From the NCBI GenBank assembly GCA_002162755.1, contig MAAS01000015.1, forward strand, positions 1 to 64,000: a stretch of 64,000 bases of DNA, read 5' to 3'. Origin of the DNA: Gammaproteobacteria bacterium 50_400_T64. Lineage in GTDB: Bacteria > Pseudomonadota > Gammaproteobacteria > Pseudomonadales > Porticoccaceae. The translations under genes were made by a program, and so were the position numbers. Of this stretch, positions 30,560-42,567 are shown one piece after another. Below the pieces are notes generated by a model. That model ran no database searches and had not been told where the DNA came from. It saw nothing but the letters and a program-made list of their open reading frames with translations. How positions within the stretch are numbered: position 1 is the stretch's first letter; every line of letters starts with the position of its first letter.

Positions 30560-32044
30560 TTAAGCACTTATTTGTCGATATTCCTTTTCGAGCTTTTTCA
30601 GCTGTTTCTTTGAGGGCGAACCTAGCACTGCAAGGCCATGCCGCACACGGGCACGAACCATGTCGGGGCCGAGCACAACCATCGAATCAAACAGGGGTGG
30701 TGCCGAGGAGCTGCCGGCAACGGCGACAAATAGCGGTGCTAAAAAAGCTTTGAGCTTCAGCTCCATCGGTTCTGCTAAAGCGGACAGCGCTGCGTACAGC
30801 TTGTCTCGCTGCCAGTCTTGCACCTCATCCAGCGCCCAGACGCTGAACTGAAGAATTTTTTGCAGTTGTGCGGTATCGAGGCTTTTGTTTTCAAAGCTCT
30901 CTGGGCTTAGCTCAGGCAGGCCTGAGAGCAGGAAGGAGACCAGCGGCGCTACGTCACTGAACTTTTCAACGCGCTCTTTGATTAGCGGAATAAACTGCGC
31001 CAACCTATCCTCATTAATCGCCCACTCAGCCATGCCCTGTGCGAAGGCCTGATCGGAGAGGTCTTCCCGTATCCAGCAACCATTGAGCCAATCGAGTTTT
31101 TCAACGTCGAACACGGGGCCGCCGAGGTGGACGTTGTTGATGTCGAAGTTGTCGATCATTTCTGTCAGCGAGAACTTCTCTTCTTCATTGGGCATCGACC
31201 AGCCCATGCGTCCGAGGTAGTTGATGACGGCTGCGGGCAGGTAGCCCATAGCCTTGTAGAAGTTAATGCTGGTGGGGTTTTTACGCTTGCTGAGCTTGCT
31301 TTTATCGGGGTTGCGCAACAGCGGCATGTGGCACAGCTCGGGCATAGTCCAGCCAAAATAGCGGTACAGCAGCTGGTGTTTGGGCGCGGAGTTGATCCAC
31401 TCCTCGCCGCGAATCACGTGGGTGATTTCCATCAGGTGATCGTCCACCACGTTGGCCAGGTGATAGGTAGGCATACCATCGGCTTTGAGTAGCACTTGCA
31501 TGTCGATCTGCGACCAGGGGATTTCAATCTCGCCACGCAGCATATCGTTGAAGGTGCAAGTGCCCTCCTCCGGTATTTTCATGCGAATCACGTAGGGCTC
31601 GCCTGCCCCGAGACGGCTTTCGATTTCATCGGCCGATAGTGCCAAACTGCGGCCGTCATACTTCGGCGTTTCGCCACGACTCATTTGCTCACGGCGCATC
31701 TCGTCTAGCTCAGCGGGTGTAGCAAAGCAGTAAAAGGCGTGACCATCGTCAACAAGCTGATCAACGTATTGGCGGTAAATATCCATGCGCTCGCTTTGGC
31801 GATAGGGGCCAAAATCACCACCGACATCGGGGCCTTCATCCCAGCTGAGGCCGAGCCAGCGCAGTGAATCAAAAATCATTTTTTCAGAGTCAGCCGTACT
31901 GCGCGCCTGGTCGGTGTCTTCTATGCGCAGAATAAACTGACCCTTGTGCTGGCGTGCGAAACAAAGATTAAACAGGGCAATGTAAGCGGTGCCGACGTGG
32001 GGGTCACCCGTCGGGGAAGGCGCGATGCGCGTACGAACAGTCAT
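30560..32044 (-). CDS. gltX: Glutamyl-tRNA synthetase
   Basis: A 494-residue class I aminoacyl-tRNA synthetase of normal length. The HIGH-type motif appears in [14 protein letters not shown] and the KMSKS-type motif as K-L-S-K-R-K. The R-I-E-D-T-D segment and I-R-G-E-E-W...S-A-P-K-H-Q-L-L-Y block that binds glutamate and tRNA are present. The tRNA-Ala downstream is a conserved neighbour in gammaproteobacteria but has its own promoter. Upstream, a LapD-like gene is co-oriented with a 50-base gap. Confidence 0.96.
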   Translation of the reverse strand: MTVRTRIAPSPTGDPHVGTAYIALFNLCFARQHKGQFILRIEDTDQARSTADSEKMIFDSLRWLGLSWDEGPDVGGDFGPYRQSERMDIYRQYVDQLVDDGHAFYCFATPAELDEMRREQMSRGETPKYDGRSLALSADEIESRLGAGEPYVIRMKIPEEGTCTFNDMLRGEIEIPWSQIDMQVLLKADGMPTYHLANVVDDHLMEITHVIRGEEWINSAPKHQLLYRYFGWTMPELCHMPLLRNPDKSKLSKRKNPTSINFYKAMGYLPAAVINYLGRMGWSMPNEEEKFSLTEMIDNFDINNVHLGGPVFDVEKLDWLNGCWIREDLSDQAFAQGMAEWAINEDRLAQFIPLIKERVEKFSDVAPLVSFLLSGLPELSPESFENKSLDTAQLQKILQFSVWALDEVQDWQRDKLYAALSALAEPMELKLKAFLAPLFVAVAGSSSAPPLFDSMVVLGPDMVRARVRHGLAVLGSPSKKQLKKLEKEYRQISA

Positions 32045-32094
32045 AGAGGGAACACCCGTGCTAAAGAAAATAGAGCCGGGAATTATATCGTGAT

Positions 32095-34059
32095 TTAACG
32101 AACCTGGTGGATGACTTTTGGGCGATCAAACAAATAACCCTGGCCACCGGCGATGCCTAAACTAATTAAACTATCCCATTCGGCCTGGGATTCGACACCG
32201 ACAGCAATGACAGGCAGCGAGCGTGCCTCAGCGAGCTGCACCAATGCCTTAATGTAAAACTGGTTGTCTTGTTGTGCGTGAATGTTGCGACTAAAGCTTC
32301 GGTCAACCTTTAAGTAGCGCAGTGGCAAACTCCCCAAATAGGCAAAGCCCGAAGTGCCGAGACCAAAACCATCAATCGCTAAACCGGCACCATGGGGAGC
32401 CAATATGACTTCAAAAACACGAATATCCTCTTCCGCAAGGTGGAACATGTGTTCTGAAAATTCACACGTTAGTAAGCCCGCAAACTTCGGATTCTGAGTA
32501 AGGAATTCATCCAGCCAGCAGTGAAACTCCGCGGACTTCAACGAACTCAGACAAATATTCACACAGACAGGGTTGTCTCTGTCACGCCATTGCTCGCAAA
32601 GCTCAGTCAGCACCATCTGATCTAACTCCGGTGCCAGGCCAGTACGCTCAAAGGCTGGCATAACAATTCGCGAGGCCAACGCAGGGCCATCACTAGCATC
32701 GGGAAAACTGGAGAGTACTTCATAAGCAAGCACTTCACGATCCGTCGCACTAAAGGTGCCCTGAATATTGAGTTGTATTTTTTTCTCGGCAATCGCCTGT
32801 TCAGTAAATGCCTGCCAGTCGATGGCCGAAATAGAGACCAAAGGGGGCTCTGCCCCGACAATGTCGACAAAACGCGCCCATTCACTGGCTTCTGTTTGCA
32901 CAAAAGAACGTAGCACCATGTCAGCCTCACTCAACAACTCGGGCCCATTGGCGACTCGGTCACTGTAGGTAAAACCCATGTGTATCGCCAAAGGCTGATC
33001 ATGCTGACCAAGCCAGCCGAGTTGCACCACTGCATCGAATAAACGCTGTCCCAGCTGGTCGGCCTCATCGGCTGGAATGTCACTAATGAATACAGAAAAC
33101 TCACGGCCCTGACGGCGGGCGATCACGGCCTGATCGTATTGCGTAAGCGCACTCGTCAAACAATCGGCCAGCGATATTAAAACGTTATTACCTTCGACCC
33201 GGCCTGCCAGGTCATTAATTTCATTCAATTTCTGCACTGCAAAAATCATTAGTACGGCAGAGTGATGACCCCGATCATCACCCACACAACTATTGAGCCG
33301 GGCATCAAAATCGGCGCGGTTCGACAAACCGGTAAGCTGGTCGGTATGGGATTGCAGACGCAAATTACTGATTAAATCGAGCTGACTGCCAAACAGTCTT
33401 TGCAGCTGTCTCGACATGCGATTCATGGCGGTGACTAAACTTGCTAGCTCTCGCGTGCGAGGAATGGCCACTTGCTCGACAAATTCTTGCCGACTAATAC
33501 TCTCAACTTGCGATTCAAGGGCTTGCAGAGGCGTCAGTAAACGCCTGATAGCAGACCAAAGCAGTAGACCAACCCCGGCGCTGACTAGCGCAAACCAGGC
33601 TAACTGCTCCAGCGCAAGGTGCCATAAATCGCTATAAGCATGGCCAGGATGACCAACCACAACGACTGTGCCGAGCCGCGTCCAGCCCAATGAAACCTCT
33701 GCCACACCCTCGTAGCGAGCAAGAGCAATAAAACTGACAAACCACTGGGGTGCGGTATGAGCCGGGCCGACAAAGCCCTTGTCGATAAGCAGGTTGCCCT
33801 CAACATCATGAAAATAAATACGCTGATAAAAGCCATTGTCAGACACGCTATTGAGCACCGTTTCGAGGGCCGGAATATCCTGACTGCCCGCCGCTTGCGT
33901 CATCGACAGGGCGATGGAGGTCGCCGTATCCTGCGCATGCGTACGCATTTGATGCTCAACCAAATTCTTGCCATTGCGCAGGCCCACGGCCATATTGCCG
34001 ATATAGAGCAGGAGCATTGCCGCCAATATGGCGCTTAATAGCTGTCGAAACAGAGTCAC
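32095..34059 (-). CDS. LapD-like membrane c-di-GMP receptor with degenerate GGDEF and EAL domains
   Basis: A 654-residue protein with an N-terminal helix (about residues 7-26), a periplasmic LapD/MoxY-type sensor domain, a second helix (about 150-175), a HAMP segment, and GGDEF then EAL domains. The GGDEF signature is replaced by R-Q-G-R-E-F, and the EAL motif region reads Y-E-V-L-S-S-F. The DDFG loop has become I-D-G-F-G-L-G-T, and the late Glu of the EAL site is kept in V-G-V-E-S-Q-A. Loss of both catalytic signatures points to a c-di-GMP sensor rather than an enzyme. LapD proteins sequester the periplasmic protease LapG to retain surface adhesins. No lapG or adhesin gene is in the window. 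The start is a GTG with GGAAAG upstream. Confidence 0.82.
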   Translation of the reverse strand: MTLFRQLLSAILAAMLLLYIGNMAVGLRNGKNLVEHQMRTHAQDTATSIALSMTQAAGSQDIPALETVLNSVSDNGFYQRIYFHDVEGNLLIDKGFVGPAHTAPQWFVSFIALARYEGVAEVSLGWTRLGTVVVVGHPGHAYSDLWHLALEQLAWFALVSAGVGLLLWSAIRRLLTPLQALESQVESISRQEFVEQVAIPRTRELASLVTAMNRMSRQLQRLFGSQLDLISNLRLQSHTDQLTGLSNRADFDARLNSCVGDDRGHHSAVLMIFAVQKLNEINDLAGRVEGNNVLISLADCLTSALTQYDQAVIARRQGREFSVFISDIPADEADQLGQRLFDAVVQLGWLGQHDQPLAIHMGFTYSDRVANGPELLSEADMVLRSFVQTEASEWARFVDIVGAEPPLVSISAIDWQAFTEQAIAEKKIQLNIQGTFSATDREVLAYEVLSSFPDASDGPALASRIVMPAFERTGLAPELDQMVLTELCEQWRDRDNPVCVNICLSSLKSAEFHCWLDEFLTQNPKFAGLLTCEFSEHMFHLAEEDIRVFEVILAPHGAGLAIDGFGLGTSGFAYLGSLPLRYLKVDRSFSRNIHAQQDNQFYIKALVQLAEARSLPVIAVGVESQAEWDSLISLGIAGGQGYLFDRPKVIHQVR

Positions 34060-34282
34060 TGAATGCTTTCCAAAATCAAAACGACCCGAGTCTAATTCAA
34101 GCTACAGGTACTGCCAATACTCACACCCCCAGTCTGAGAGCTAGTGGACATTCATACTGGGACAGGTCGTATTTACCCGTTGTTCGAGTCTTATTTATTC
34201 CCTATGACGAAAAACCCCCAGAAACAAAACGACGTGTCCCTGAGAGTTTCATTCTCGATGGCGCTAGCCTTACTTAATTGCG

Positions 34283-36850
34283 CTACTTAAATACAAACCC
34301 CGTATCACCCAATGTCACATGAATGGTGTGCCCGGGGTGGTAACTACCGGCCAGTACTTCCTGTGCCAGTGGATTCTCCAGCAATTGCTGAATAGCCCTT
34401 TTGAGCGGCCTGGCCCCGTAAACAGGGTCAAATCCGGCTTCGCAAATGCTTTCAATCACATCTTCGTCAAGATCAAGGCTGAGCTCACGATCAGCCAACC
34501 GCGACTGCAGCAGGCTGATTTGAATATCGGCAATACCGCGAATCTGGTTTCGCGCCAGAGGATGGAATACCACCACCTCGTCGACCCGATTAATAAACTC
34601 GGGGCGGAAGTGAGTGCCGACAACATCCATTACCGCAGACTTCATTGATTCATAATTATCTTCGCCAGAAAGCTCCTGAATAATATCTGAACCCAGGTTT
34701 GAGGTCATGACGATAACCGTATTGCGGAAATCAACCGTACGGCCCTGCCCATCCGTCAGGCGGCCATCATCGAGCACTTGCAGGAGGATGTTAAAGACAT
34801 CGGGGTGAGCCTTCTCCACTTCATCCAGCAGCAGTACAGAATAGGGGCGACGTCTAACGGCTTCGGTTAAATAACCGCCCTCTTCGTAACCCACATAGCC
34901 CGGAGGCGCGCCCACCAGTCGGGCAACAGAGTGTTTTTCCATAAACTCTGACATATCAATGCGCACCATGGCCTCGTCACTGTCGAACAAAAAGGAGGCC
35001 AGCGACTTGCACAACTCCGTTTTACCCACCCCGGTTGGGCCAAGAAACAAAAAGGAACCATTGGGGCGGCTGGGATCGGACAAGCCCGCTCGCGAGCGCC
35101 GCACGGCATTGGCCACGGCAACGACGGCTTCATCCTGCCCTATCACTCGTTCGTGCAGTGCGTCTTCCATACGCAACAATTTATCGCGCTCACCTTCGAG
35201 CATTTTTGATACGGGAATACCTGTCCACTTGGAGACAACTTCGGCAATTTCCTCTTCCGTCACTTTATTGCGCAAGAGCTGCATTTCGCGAGTTTCCGCC
35301 TCGCTAGCGGCGGCCAATTGACCTTCAAGATCAGGAATCAAGCCATATTGTAGTTGCGACATTTTTTCGAGATTACTACTGCGACTCGCGGTTTCAAGAT
35401 CTAAACGCGCCTGCTCCAATTCGCTTTTAATATGGGCCGAACCCTGTACCGCAGACTTTTCTGCTTTCCAGATTTCTTCCAGATCGGCAAATTCTCGTGA
35501 GATTTCAGCGATATCATCCTGGATTTTTTTCAGACGTTTTTTCGAGGCTTCGTCATCATCCTTTTTCAAGGCCTCGCGCTCAATTTTAAGCTGAATTAAG
35601 CGTCGTTCGAGCTTATCCATGACCTCTGGTTTGGAATCAATTTCCATACGAATACGGCTGGCAGATTCGTCTATTAAATCAATCGCCTTATCCGGTAATT
35701 GCCGGTCAGTAATGTAGCGTTGCGATAATTTAGCCGCCGCAATAATCGCCGAGTCGGTAATATCGACACCGTGGTGAACTTCGTAGCGCTCTTTCAAACC
35801 GCGCAAAATGGCAATGGTGTCTTCTTCCGAAGGCTCCTCAACCAGCACCTTTTGAAAGCGTCTTTCGAGGGCGGCATCTTTTTCAATGTCATTGCGATAT
35901 TCATTTAAAGTGGTCGCACCAACGCAGTGCAACTCACCCCGCGCCAGGGCAGGCTTAAGCATATTACCGGCATCCATTGAGCCTTCCGTCTTGCCCGCAC
36001 CCACCATCGTGTGTAATTCATCAATAAATAAAATGATACGGCCTTCCTGCTTGCCGAGCTCATTAAGCACCGCTTTAAGCCGTTCTTCAAAATCACCACG
36101 AAATTTGGCACCCGCCAACAAAGCCCCTAAATCAAGGGATAATACCCGCTTATCTTTTAAACCATCGGGCACTTCACCATTAATAATACGCTGGGCAAGG
36201 CCTTCAATAATGGCTGTTTTACCCACACCCGGCTCACCGATTAATACCGGATTATTTTTAGTTCTACGCTGTAAAACTTGAATGGTGCGACGAATTTCAT
36301 CATCACGACCAATCACCGGATCAAGCTTGCCCTTCTCTGCTAGCTCAGTCAGATCTATAGTGTATTTATCCAGTGCCTGGCGATTTTCTTCGGCACCCGC
36401 ATCATTCACTGCCTCACCACCACGCACCTCAGCAACCACTTCCTGTAAGCGTTTTTTATCGCCGTATTTAGCCAATAACTTACCCGCGTCATCGCTGCTA
36501 TTGATTAAAGCGAGGAGCACGGTTTCACTAGAAATAAATTGATCACCCTGCTGCTGGGCCAGCTTGTCAGCCAAATTCAACAAGCGGGACAAACCTTGAG
36601 AAATACTGACGTCGCCCGTCGGGCTTTGTATTTTCGGTAGATTATCTAATTGCGTATTGAGTTCCGCCTGCAAACCGGCCACATCAAAACCCGCCTGGCC
36701 AAGCATAGGCCGCACGGCACCGCCCTGCTGATTGAGTAAGGCATGGCTTAAATGCAGGGGTTCTATAGCTGTATGGTCACGCCCAACAGCCAATGACTGG
36801 GCTTCACCGAGGGCACTTTGTAATTGAGTGGTTAAACGATCTTGTTGCAT
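34283..36850 (-). CDS. clpB: ATP-dependent disaggregase ClpB
   Basis: An 855-residue Hsp100 protein that, with DnaK, rescues aggregated proteins. The N-terminal Clp domain opens [14 protein letters not shown]. The first AAA+ module has Walker A G-E-P-G-V-G-K-T and [10 protein letters not shown]. The long M-domain coiled coil (about residues 410-530) separates ClpB from ClpA/C. The second AAA+ module has [10 protein letters not shown] and D-E-V-E-K-A-H-P. Length is normal (E. coli 857). TGGAGAA precedes the ATG. A 265-bp palindromic element begins 30 bases upstream, so the heat-shock promoter, if present, must lie beyond it. Confidence 0.97.
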   Translation of the reverse strand: MQQDRLTTQLQSALGEAQSLAVGRDHTAIEPLHLSHALLNQQGGAVRPMLGQAGFDVAGLQAELNTQLDNLPKIQSPTGDVSISQGLSRLLNLADKLAQQQGDQFISSETVLLALINSSDDAGKLLAKYGDKKRLQEVVAEVRGGEAVNDAGAEENRQALDKYTIDLTELAEKGKLDPVIGRDDEIRRTIQVLQRRTKNNPVLIGEPGVGKTAIIEGLAQRIINGEVPDGLKDKRVLSLDLGALLAGAKFRGDFEERLKAVLNELGKQEGRIILFIDELHTMVGAGKTEGSMDAGNMLKPALARGELHCVGATTLNEYRNDIEKDAALERRFQKVLVEEPSEEDTIAILRGLKERYEVHHGVDITDSAIIAAAKLSQRYITDRQLPDKAIDLIDESASRIRMEIDSKPEVMDKLERRLIQLKIEREALKKDDDEASKKRLKKIQDDIAEISREFADLEEIWKAEKSAVQGSAHIKSELEQARLDLETASRSSNLEKMSQLQYGLIPDLEGQLAAASEAETREMQLLRNKVTEEEIAEVVSKWTGIPVSKMLEGERDKLLRMEDALHERVIGQDEAVVAVANAVRRSRAGLSDPSRPNGSFLFLGPTGVGKTELCKSLASFLFDSDEAMVRIDMSEFMEKHSVARLVGAPPGYVGYEEGGYLTEAVRRRPYSVLLLDEVEKAHPDVFNILLQVLDDGRLTDGQGRTVDFRNTVIVMTSNLGSDIIQELSGEDNYESMKSAVMDVVGTHFRPEFINRVDEVVVFHPLARNQIRGIADIQISLLQSRLADRELSLDLDEDVIESICEAGFDPVYGARPLKRAIQQLLENPLAQEVLAGSYHPGHTIHVTLGDTGFVFK

Positions 36851-36879
36851 TCAGTTTCTCCATCAAAGCATTTATATCG

Positions 36880-37144
36880 GTACTCCAACAACCTTCTATT
36901 GATGGATTCAGCGTTCCTGTGGTGTTTCGCAACAAGACGCAGTGTGCCGACAATGGCCATAGTCCTTGTCAAGCACTGCAACGCCGTTGCGGGACACCAC
37001 AGGAGCGCCCGAAGGGTGGATCTGTCAGCGCCCATGCCCGCGTTGTGCCTCTTGCGAAGGACTACGGCCATTCACTGCGAGGCACGCCTTGCCATGAACA
37101 CTGACAGACCCACTGAAATCATCAATAGAAGGTTATTGGAGTAC
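36880..37144 (+). repeat. 265-bp MITE-like multi-palindromic element upstream of clpB
   Basis: The ends are 25-bp inverted repeats with a single mismatch (36880-36904 and 37120-37144, beginning GTACTCCAA). Two further inverted repeats are nested inside: 36911-36933 with 36986-37008 (20 of 23 matching) and 36953-36967 with 37057-37071 (14 of 15). No transposase or plausible gene is present. A diverged relative in the opposite orientation is at 51439-51682; shared blocks include the GACAATGGCC region, TTGCGGGACACCA and CTGACAGACCCACTGA. It occupies most of the 390-bp clpB upstream gap. Confidence 0.88.
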
Positions 37145-37150
37145 TTACTT

Positions 37151-37177
37151 ATCTGGGGACGAAGCATTGATTTGCAA
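37151..37177 (-). promoter_or_regulatory. Possible sigma32-type promoter of clpB
   Basis: On the minus strand TTGCAA (37177-37172), a 13-bp spacer and CCCCAGAT (37158-37151) resemble the heat-shock consensus CTTGAA-N13/14-CCCCATnT. The -35 match is imperfect. If real, the 265-bp element would be transcribed in the clpB leader. Confidence 0.35.
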
Positions 37178-37240
37178 TTGCAGCGAACCATTTAATTGCT
37201 GGAGATCAAGCAATGCATAAATAACAAAGAGGGATGGGAA

Positions 37241-37555
37241 CTAAAAATTGCTGCTTATTTTCACCACATCGAAGGCAGGTTCTTCATAGGGATGGGCCGT
37301 TTTTAAAGCAGCAACAGCATCACCAATACACTCATCGGCACTAACCAGTTCAACTTTATATTCGGCGACGCTTTCAACAACATTATGCTGGCCAATCGCC
37401 GGCTGGCTACCCGCGAGTGGGCGAAACTGCCCCTCACCGAGACACTGCCAGCTGCATTTATCGTAATTACCAATACGTCCGGCACCGGCTGAAAAGAGCG
37501 CGTCTTTTACTTGCTCCAAATGGCTTTCGGGCACATAAAAGCAAATCTTGTACAT
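37241..37555 (-). CDS. Stand-alone NIF3 insert-like (YqfO C-terminal-like) protein
   Basis: A 104-residue protein resembling the PII/CutA1-like domain inserted in long NIF3/YqfO proteins. Diagnostic stretches are the opening Y-K-I-C-F-Y-V-P-E-S-H-L-E-Q-V-K, the A-G-A-G-R-I-G-N-Y-D-K-C-S-W block with G-E-G-Q-F-R-P, and the end A-A-L-K-T-A-H-P-Y-E-E-P-A-F-D-V. Stand-alone copies are common in gammaproteobacteria; their function is not established, though metal or ligand binding through the conserved His/Glu has been suggested by structure. It lies 36 bases downstream of the cnoX-like gene and may be co-transcribed with purL-cnoX. Confidence 0.82.
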   Translation of the reverse strand: MYKICFYVPESHLEQVKDALFSAGAGRIGNYDKCSWQCLGEGQFRPLAGSQPAIGQHNVVESVAEYKVELVSADECIGDAVAALKTAHPYEEPAFDVVKISSNF

Positions 37556-37591
37556 GCTTATCGGAAAAACAATTTATTAGTTTGTCGGCAC

Positions 37592-38506
37592 TTAATACAG
37601 CATATTAAAAAACTTACGCTGATACTCTACCGCCAGAGGTTCACCTTTGCCGAGTGATGCAAGAACATCGAGAAAAGCTTTTTTAGCCGCGCCCTCCTGA
37701 AACTCTTTATCTTCTTTAATCACCGTCAATAACAAATCGAGGGCTTCTTTATAGTGATTATTCTGGCTAAATTGCAGCGCCAATTGATAGGCCAGATCGA
37801 GATTATTCGGGTCATCATTTAGCTGCTCTTCCAACGCCTGAATTTCTGGCGACTTGCCCGCTTCCTGCTTTAACTGCAGCGTGGCTAACAGGCGGTCGTA
37901 ATGGGGATCTCTATCCGCCAGGGCGATAGCGTCCATTACCGTTTGCGCCTCGTCACAGCGATTCATTTCAATCAATGTGAATGCCAACGACATGGCTATA
38001 TCATAACGTTGCTCAGAATCTTTATAGGCAGGGCGCAAAGTTTCCAGGGCGGCCTGATAGTCCTGGTCCGCCAGCATTTTCTGCGCTTTTTCCAGCTCGG
38101 CATCCCAGGGTTTGGGCAGGTGTTTATCAAGAAACTCACGAATTTCTTTCTCGCTTTGCGCGCCCTGAAAGGCATCGACAGGCTGCCCTTCTTTCATAAA
38201 AATAACAGTGGGTAGGCTACGAATGCCAAATTGCCCTGAAATATTTTGCTGCTCATCGGCATTCACTTTTGCCAATAAAAACTGTCCGGCGTATTCATTG
38301 GCAAGCTTTTCAAGCACCGGCATTAAGGCCTTACAAGGAGCACACCAGTCGGCCCAGAAGTCGATAACAACCAGGCGTTTGCTTGATTCTTCAAGCACGG
38401 CAGTTTGAAAATTCTGCTCATTAATTTCAATAATATTTTCAGAGATACCTGAAGCCACACCTGAAACCATTAAACCGTCCATCGAGTTACCTGTTGGCTC
38501 ATTCAT
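37592..38506 (-). CDS. cnoX: Thioredoxin-TPR co-chaperone (CnoX/YbbN)
   Basis: A 304-residue two-domain protein. A thioredoxin domain (about residues 25-130) has the active site [10 protein letters not shown], and a C-terminal set of TPR-like helices follows. E. coli CnoX lacks a full CxxC and acts as a chlorine-activated holdase feeding DnaK and GroEL; here a complete CAPC is kept, as in YbbN of Caulobacter and Pseudomonas, so oxidoreductase activity is likely. The ATG overlaps the purL stop by four bases (ATGA). Its proximity to clpB (one gene away) groups two proteostasis factors. Confidence 0.88.
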   Translation of the reverse strand: MNEPTGNSMDGLMVSGVASGISENIIEINEQNFQTAVLEESSKRLVVIDFWADWCAPCKALMPVLEKLANEYAGQFLLAKVNADEQQNISGQFGIRSLPTVIFMKEGQPVDAFQGAQSEKEIREFLDKHLPKPWDAELEKAQKMLADQDYQAALETLRPAYKDSEQRYDIAMSLAFTLIEMNRCDEAQTVMDAIALADRDPHYDRLLATLQLKQEAGKSPEIQALEEQLNDDPNNLDLAYQLALQFSQNNHYKEALDLLLTVIKEDKEFQEGAAKKAFLDVLASLGKGEPLAVEYQRKFFNMLY

Positions 38507-41500
38507 TTTACGAAAACCCTCGCATTTCTAAATAGTCGCATCCAGGCGCCATCTTCATTCCAGTCGCCGGGATACCATGAATTTGTTACCGCACGGAACA
38601 CTCGCTCTGGGTGAGGCATCATTAAAGTCACGCGGCCATCTACCGTCGTCACGCCGCTAATACCTGCCGGCGAACCATTGGGGTTGGCTGGGTAGCGCTG
38701 GGTAACATTGAGTTCATTATCAACATAACGCAGGGCGGTAAGGCCCGAGGTATTCAAGGCCTCAAAAGCCGATGTATCTGTAAATTCCGCCCGGCCTTCA
38801 CCGTGGGCGATAGCGACCGGCATATGTGAACCTGCCATACCCTGTAAGAAAATAGAGGGCGACACTTCCACTTTAACCAAAGCCACTCGCGCTTCAAATT
38901 GCTCGGAGGTATTGCGTACAAAATGGGGCCACAAGTCGGCACCGGGAATTAATGATTTAAGATTCGACAACATTTGGCAGCCATTACAAATCCCCAAACT
39001 GAAACTATCATCGCGCTGAAAAAAGCCTTCAAACATATCCCTTACGGCAGAATTGTAGAGGATGGTTTTTGCCCAGCCCTCCCCGGCTCCTAGTACGTCA
39101 CCGTAGGAGAAACCACCGCAGGCAACCATGCCTTTAAAATCGACGAGGTTGGTACGGCCAGCAATAATATCGCTCATGTGAACATCGACAGCGGCGAAGC
39201 CGGCGCGGTCAAAAGCGGCGGCCATTTCTACCTGGCCATTAACACCCTGCTCACGTAACACGGCTATACGAGGCTTAACACCGGTATTGATAAAAGGCGC
39301 GCTCACATCGTCATTTAAATCAAAACTCAGTTTTGCGCTTAAACCGGGGTCAGCTTTGGCAATCTGTTCGAATTCTTCTTGTGCACAGGCCGGGTTATCG
39401 CGCAGTGCTTGCAGGCGATAGCTGGTTTCCGCCCAACGTTGCTGTAAGTCGGCCCGTGGCTGTGACACAAGTAAACTACTCGCATTACTTATTTCCACGC
39501 GATCTGATTTATTCGTGGTGCCGATACTGTGCAAATAAGTGCCTAAACCGACAGCTTTAAAACGCTGCAGTACGGAATCAAGCAGCGCTGTTTCAACCTG
39601 TAAAACGGCACCTAATTCTTCAGCAAAGAGCATATCCAAAGGCTCGACACCTTCGGGTAATTGCACCGAAATACCGCAATGCCCTGCGAAGCTCATTTCT
39701 AATAATGTGGCTAACAGGCCGCCATCGGAACGGTCGTGATAGGCCAACAATTCATCGGCTTCCAAACACTCCTGCATCGCCTCAAAAAAGCCTTTAAATA
39801 AGGCGGGCTTGTCGAGATCAGGGCAGGTATCACCGGTTTGCCCATAAACCTGAGCCAGTACTGAGCCACCAAGACGATAGTTGCCGAGGCCCAAATCGAC
39901 ATACAACAGAGTGGTTTCAACATCACCATCTTTCAGTTGCGGTGTCAGTGTTTTACGCACATCCAGCACGGGGGAAAAGGCGGTAATAATTAAGGACATG
40001 GGCGAGGTGACGGCGCGGTCATCATCGTCTTGCCGCCAGGCGGTGCGCATAGACATTGAATCTTTGCCCACGGGAATGGTGATGCCCAGCGCCGGGCACA
40101 ATTCCATGCCGACGGCTTCAACTGTGCGGTAGAGCTTTTCGTCTTCGCCTTTATACCCAGCGGCACACATCCAGTTGGCGGACAATTTAATATCGCACAA
40201 CTGGCCGATACGGCTAGCGGCGATATTGGTCAGCGACTCGCCCACGGCCATACGGCCCGATGCCGCAGCATCAATTAGCGCCAGTGGTGTGCGCTCACCC
40301 ATCGCCATGGCTTCACCGGCGAAGCTGTCGTAAGACACGGTAGTGACGGCGCAGTCGGCAACAGGCACCTGCCAGGGGCCCACCATTTGGTCTCGAGCAA
40401 CCATGCCGGTAATTGAGCGGTCACCAATGGTAATGAGGAAGCTTTTGCTGGCGACCGTGGGGTGACTCAGCACCCGGTCGACGGCGTCGTTAAGGTCAAT
40501 ATTGTCGAGCGCCAGAGGCGTCAGATCGAGGTCGTGTTTGGTCGCGTCGCGGTGCATTTTCGGCGCTTTGCCAAACAACACTGACATCGGTAAATCGACC
40601 GGCGAATTATTAAATTCACTATCACTCACCTTCAGCGCCTGCTCTTCTGTGGACTCGCCAACGACGGCAAAGGGGCAGCGTTCACGTTCACAGATCGCAG
40701 CGAAAACATCGAGGTTTTCAGGGGCAATCGCCAGCACATAGCGTTCCTGTGCTTCGTTACACCAAATTTCCAGGGGCGACATGCCCGGCTCAGCATTGGG
40801 CACGGCGCGCAGTTCAAAACTGCCACCGCAACCGCCATCTTTCACTAATTCAGGCAAAGCATTCGACAGACCACCAGCACCGACATCGTGAATAAAGGCC
40901 AGGGGGTTGTCGTCGCCCAACTGCCAGCAGCGGTCGATGACCTCCTGACAACGGCGTTCAATTTCAGGGTTTTGGCGTTGCACGGAAGCAAAGTCAAGAT
41001 TCTCGCTACTGCTGCCGGTCGCCATCGACGATGCAGCACCGCCGCCAAGACCGATCAACATCGCCGGCCCACCCAGCACCACCAATTTATGGCCCGGCGC
41101 GAAAGGCGGCTTATCGACGTGGTCAGCACGAATATTGCCGTAACCACCGGCGATCATTATTGGCTTGTGATAACCCCGGCGCTCACCGGCAACGTCCTGC
41201 TCGTAGCTGCGGAAGTAACCGCAGAGATTCGGTCGACCAAATTCATTATTAAACGCAGCGCCGCCAATGGGGCCTTCAAGCATAATATCGAGGCCAGAAA
41301 CAATGCGCCCTGGCTTGCCGTAATCGTCTTCCCAGGGTTGAATAAAGCCGGGAATACGCAGGTTTGACACACTAAAACCACTGAGGCCCGCCTTCGGTTT
41401 TGAGCCACGACCCACAGCACCTTCGTCACGAATTTCACCACCCGAACCCGTACCTGCACCGGGAAACGGCGCAATGGCTGTTGGGTGGTTGTGGGTTTCC

Positions 41501-42399
41501 ACCTTCATCAATAGATGAATGTCTTCCTGGGAATAGTTATAGGTTGCCGAAGCGGGATCGGGAAAAAAGCGCCCGCCTTCACTACCCGCCACAACGGCGG
41601 CGTTATCGGAATAGGCCGACAGCACATTCTCCCCACCCAAGGCATTGGTATTACGGATCATGCCAAACAGGGAGTTTGCTTGCTCTTCGCCATCGAGTGT
41701 CCAACTGGCATTAAAGATTTTATGGCGACAGTGCTCAGAGTTCGCCTGGGCAAACATCATCAGCTCAACATCGACCGGGTTGCGACCGAGGGCTACGAAA
41801 TTCTCGACGAGGTAATCAATTTCATCATCGGCCAGCGCCAGACCCAAATCGGTATTAGCCGCAACGAGTGCCTCACGACCACCGCCGAGCACATCGACCA
41901 GCGCCATGGGCTTCGGTGTGTGGGCCTCGAATAAGCGTTCTGCATCGCCGAGTTCAGCAAACACACTCTCGGTCATGCGGTCGTGCAGTAGCTCCGTCAG
42001 CGCCTGCCATTCCTGCGGCTCTAATTCCACTTTACTGTCGATGCGATAACTCACGCCCCGCTCCAGGCGCTTAATACGACTAAGACCCGTATTGTGGGCG
42101 ATATCCGTCGCTTTACTCGACCAGGGTGAAATCGTCCCCGGCCGTGGCAGCACGATACAGTTCATCGTATGTAACGGAGTGGGCGTAGTGGAAACCTGCT
42201 CACCTTCGCCTGCAGGCCCGTAGCTAAGCAAGGCCTCAAGCGTCGCCAACTCAGTATCGCTTAGCGCTGTGGCCACATCGGCCAGGTGAACATATTCGGC
42301 GTAAAGCCCTTTAACAGCGGGATGTTCTACCGCCAGTACGGCGAGTAATTTCTGACGACGAAAGGGGGATAGGGCCGGAGCGCCACGAAGGGTCAGCAT
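38503..42399 (-). CDS. purL: Phosphoribosylformylglycinamidine synthase (single-chain)
   Basis: A 1298-residue large-type PurL, which converts FGAR to FGAM in purine synthesis. The order is PurS-like N-terminal domain, FGAM synthase repeats ([30 protein letters not shown]) and a C-terminal glutaminase domain with the nucleophile in [10 protein letters not shown]. The start ATG at 42399 ([11 protein letters not shown]) matches E. coli; the frame runs 28 codons further without homology. Ribosome-site match is weak (TAGAGAA). It is followed, overlapping, by cnoX. Confidence 0.96.
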   Translation of the reverse strand: MLTLRGAPALSPFRRQKLLAVLAVEHPAVKGLYAEYVHLADVATALSDTELATLEALLSYGPAGEGEQVSTTPTPLHTMNCIVLPRPGTISPWSSKATDIAHNTGLSRIKRLERGVSYRIDSKVELEPQEWQALTELLHDRMTESVFAELGDAERLFEAHTPKPMALVDVLGGGREALVAANTDLGLALADDEIDYLVENFVALGRNPVDVELMMFAQANSEHCRHKIFNASWTLDGEEQANSLFGMIRNTNALGGENVLSAYSDNAAVVAGSEGGRFFPDPASATYNYSQEDIHLLMKVETHNHPTAIAPFPGAGTGSGGEIRDEGAVGRGSKPKAGLSGFSVSNLRIPGFIQPWEDDYGKPGRIVSGLDIMLEGPIGGAAFNNEFGRPNLCGYFRSYEQDVAGERRGYHKPIMIAGGYGNIRADHVDKPPFAPGHKLVVLGGPAMLIGLGGGAASSMATGSSSENLDFASVQRQNPEIERRCQEVIDRCWQLGDDNPLAFIHDVGAGGLSNALPELVKDGGCGGSFELRAVPNAEPGMSPLEIWCNEAQERYVLAIAPENLDVFAAICERERCPFAVVGESTEEQALKVSDSEFNNSPVDLPMSVLFGKAPKMHRDATKHDLDLTPLALDNIDLNDAVDRVLSHPTVASKSFLITIGDRSITGMVARDQMVGPWQVPVADCAVTTVSYDSFAGEAMAMGERTPLALIDAAASGRMAVGESLTNIAASRIGQLCDIKLSANWMCAAGYKGEDEKLYRTVEAVGMELCPALGITIPVGKDSMSMRTAWRQDDDDRAVTSPMSLIITAFSPVLDVRKTLTPQLKDGDVETTLLYVDLGLGNYRLGGSVLAQVYGQTGDTCPDLDKPALFKGFFEAMQECLEADELLAYHDRSDGGLLATLLEMSFAGHCGISVQLPEGVEPLDMLFAEELGAVLQVETALLDSVLQRFKAVGLGTYLHSIGTTNKSDRVEISNASSLLVSQPRADLQQRWAETSYRLQALRDNPACAQEEFEQIAKADPGLSAKLSFDLNDDVSAPFINTGVKPRIAVLREQGVNGQVEMAAAFDRAGFAAVDVHMSDIIAGRTNLVDFKGMVACGGFSYGDVLGAGEGWAKTILYNSAVRDMFEGFFQRDDSFSLGICNGCQMLSNLKSLIPGADLWPHFVRNTSEQFEARVALVKVEVSPSIFLQGMAGSHMPVAIAHGEGRAEFTDTSAFEALNTSGLTALRYVDNELNVTQRYPANPNGSPAGISGVTTVDGRVTLMMPHPERVFRAVTNSWYPGDWNEDGAWMRLFRNARVFVK

Positions 42400-42567
42400 C
42401 AACAATTCTCTACAGGTTGGGAGGGTAAAAATGAGGCGCCATTGTACTGCAAATGCAGAGCATCGGCGTACTGTAAATACCAAGCATCAGCAACTATGAA
42501 AACAGGACTGGCGGACGCGACTAAAACCCGTAGAAATGCACTGGCATATCAAGCCACGCGTTAAGAC

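Noticed and set aside
36842-37195. Open frames of about 100 codons in the clpB upstream element
   Set aside because: They result from the palindromic repeat. There is no transposase signature, and the frames are not shared with the second copy at 51439-51682.
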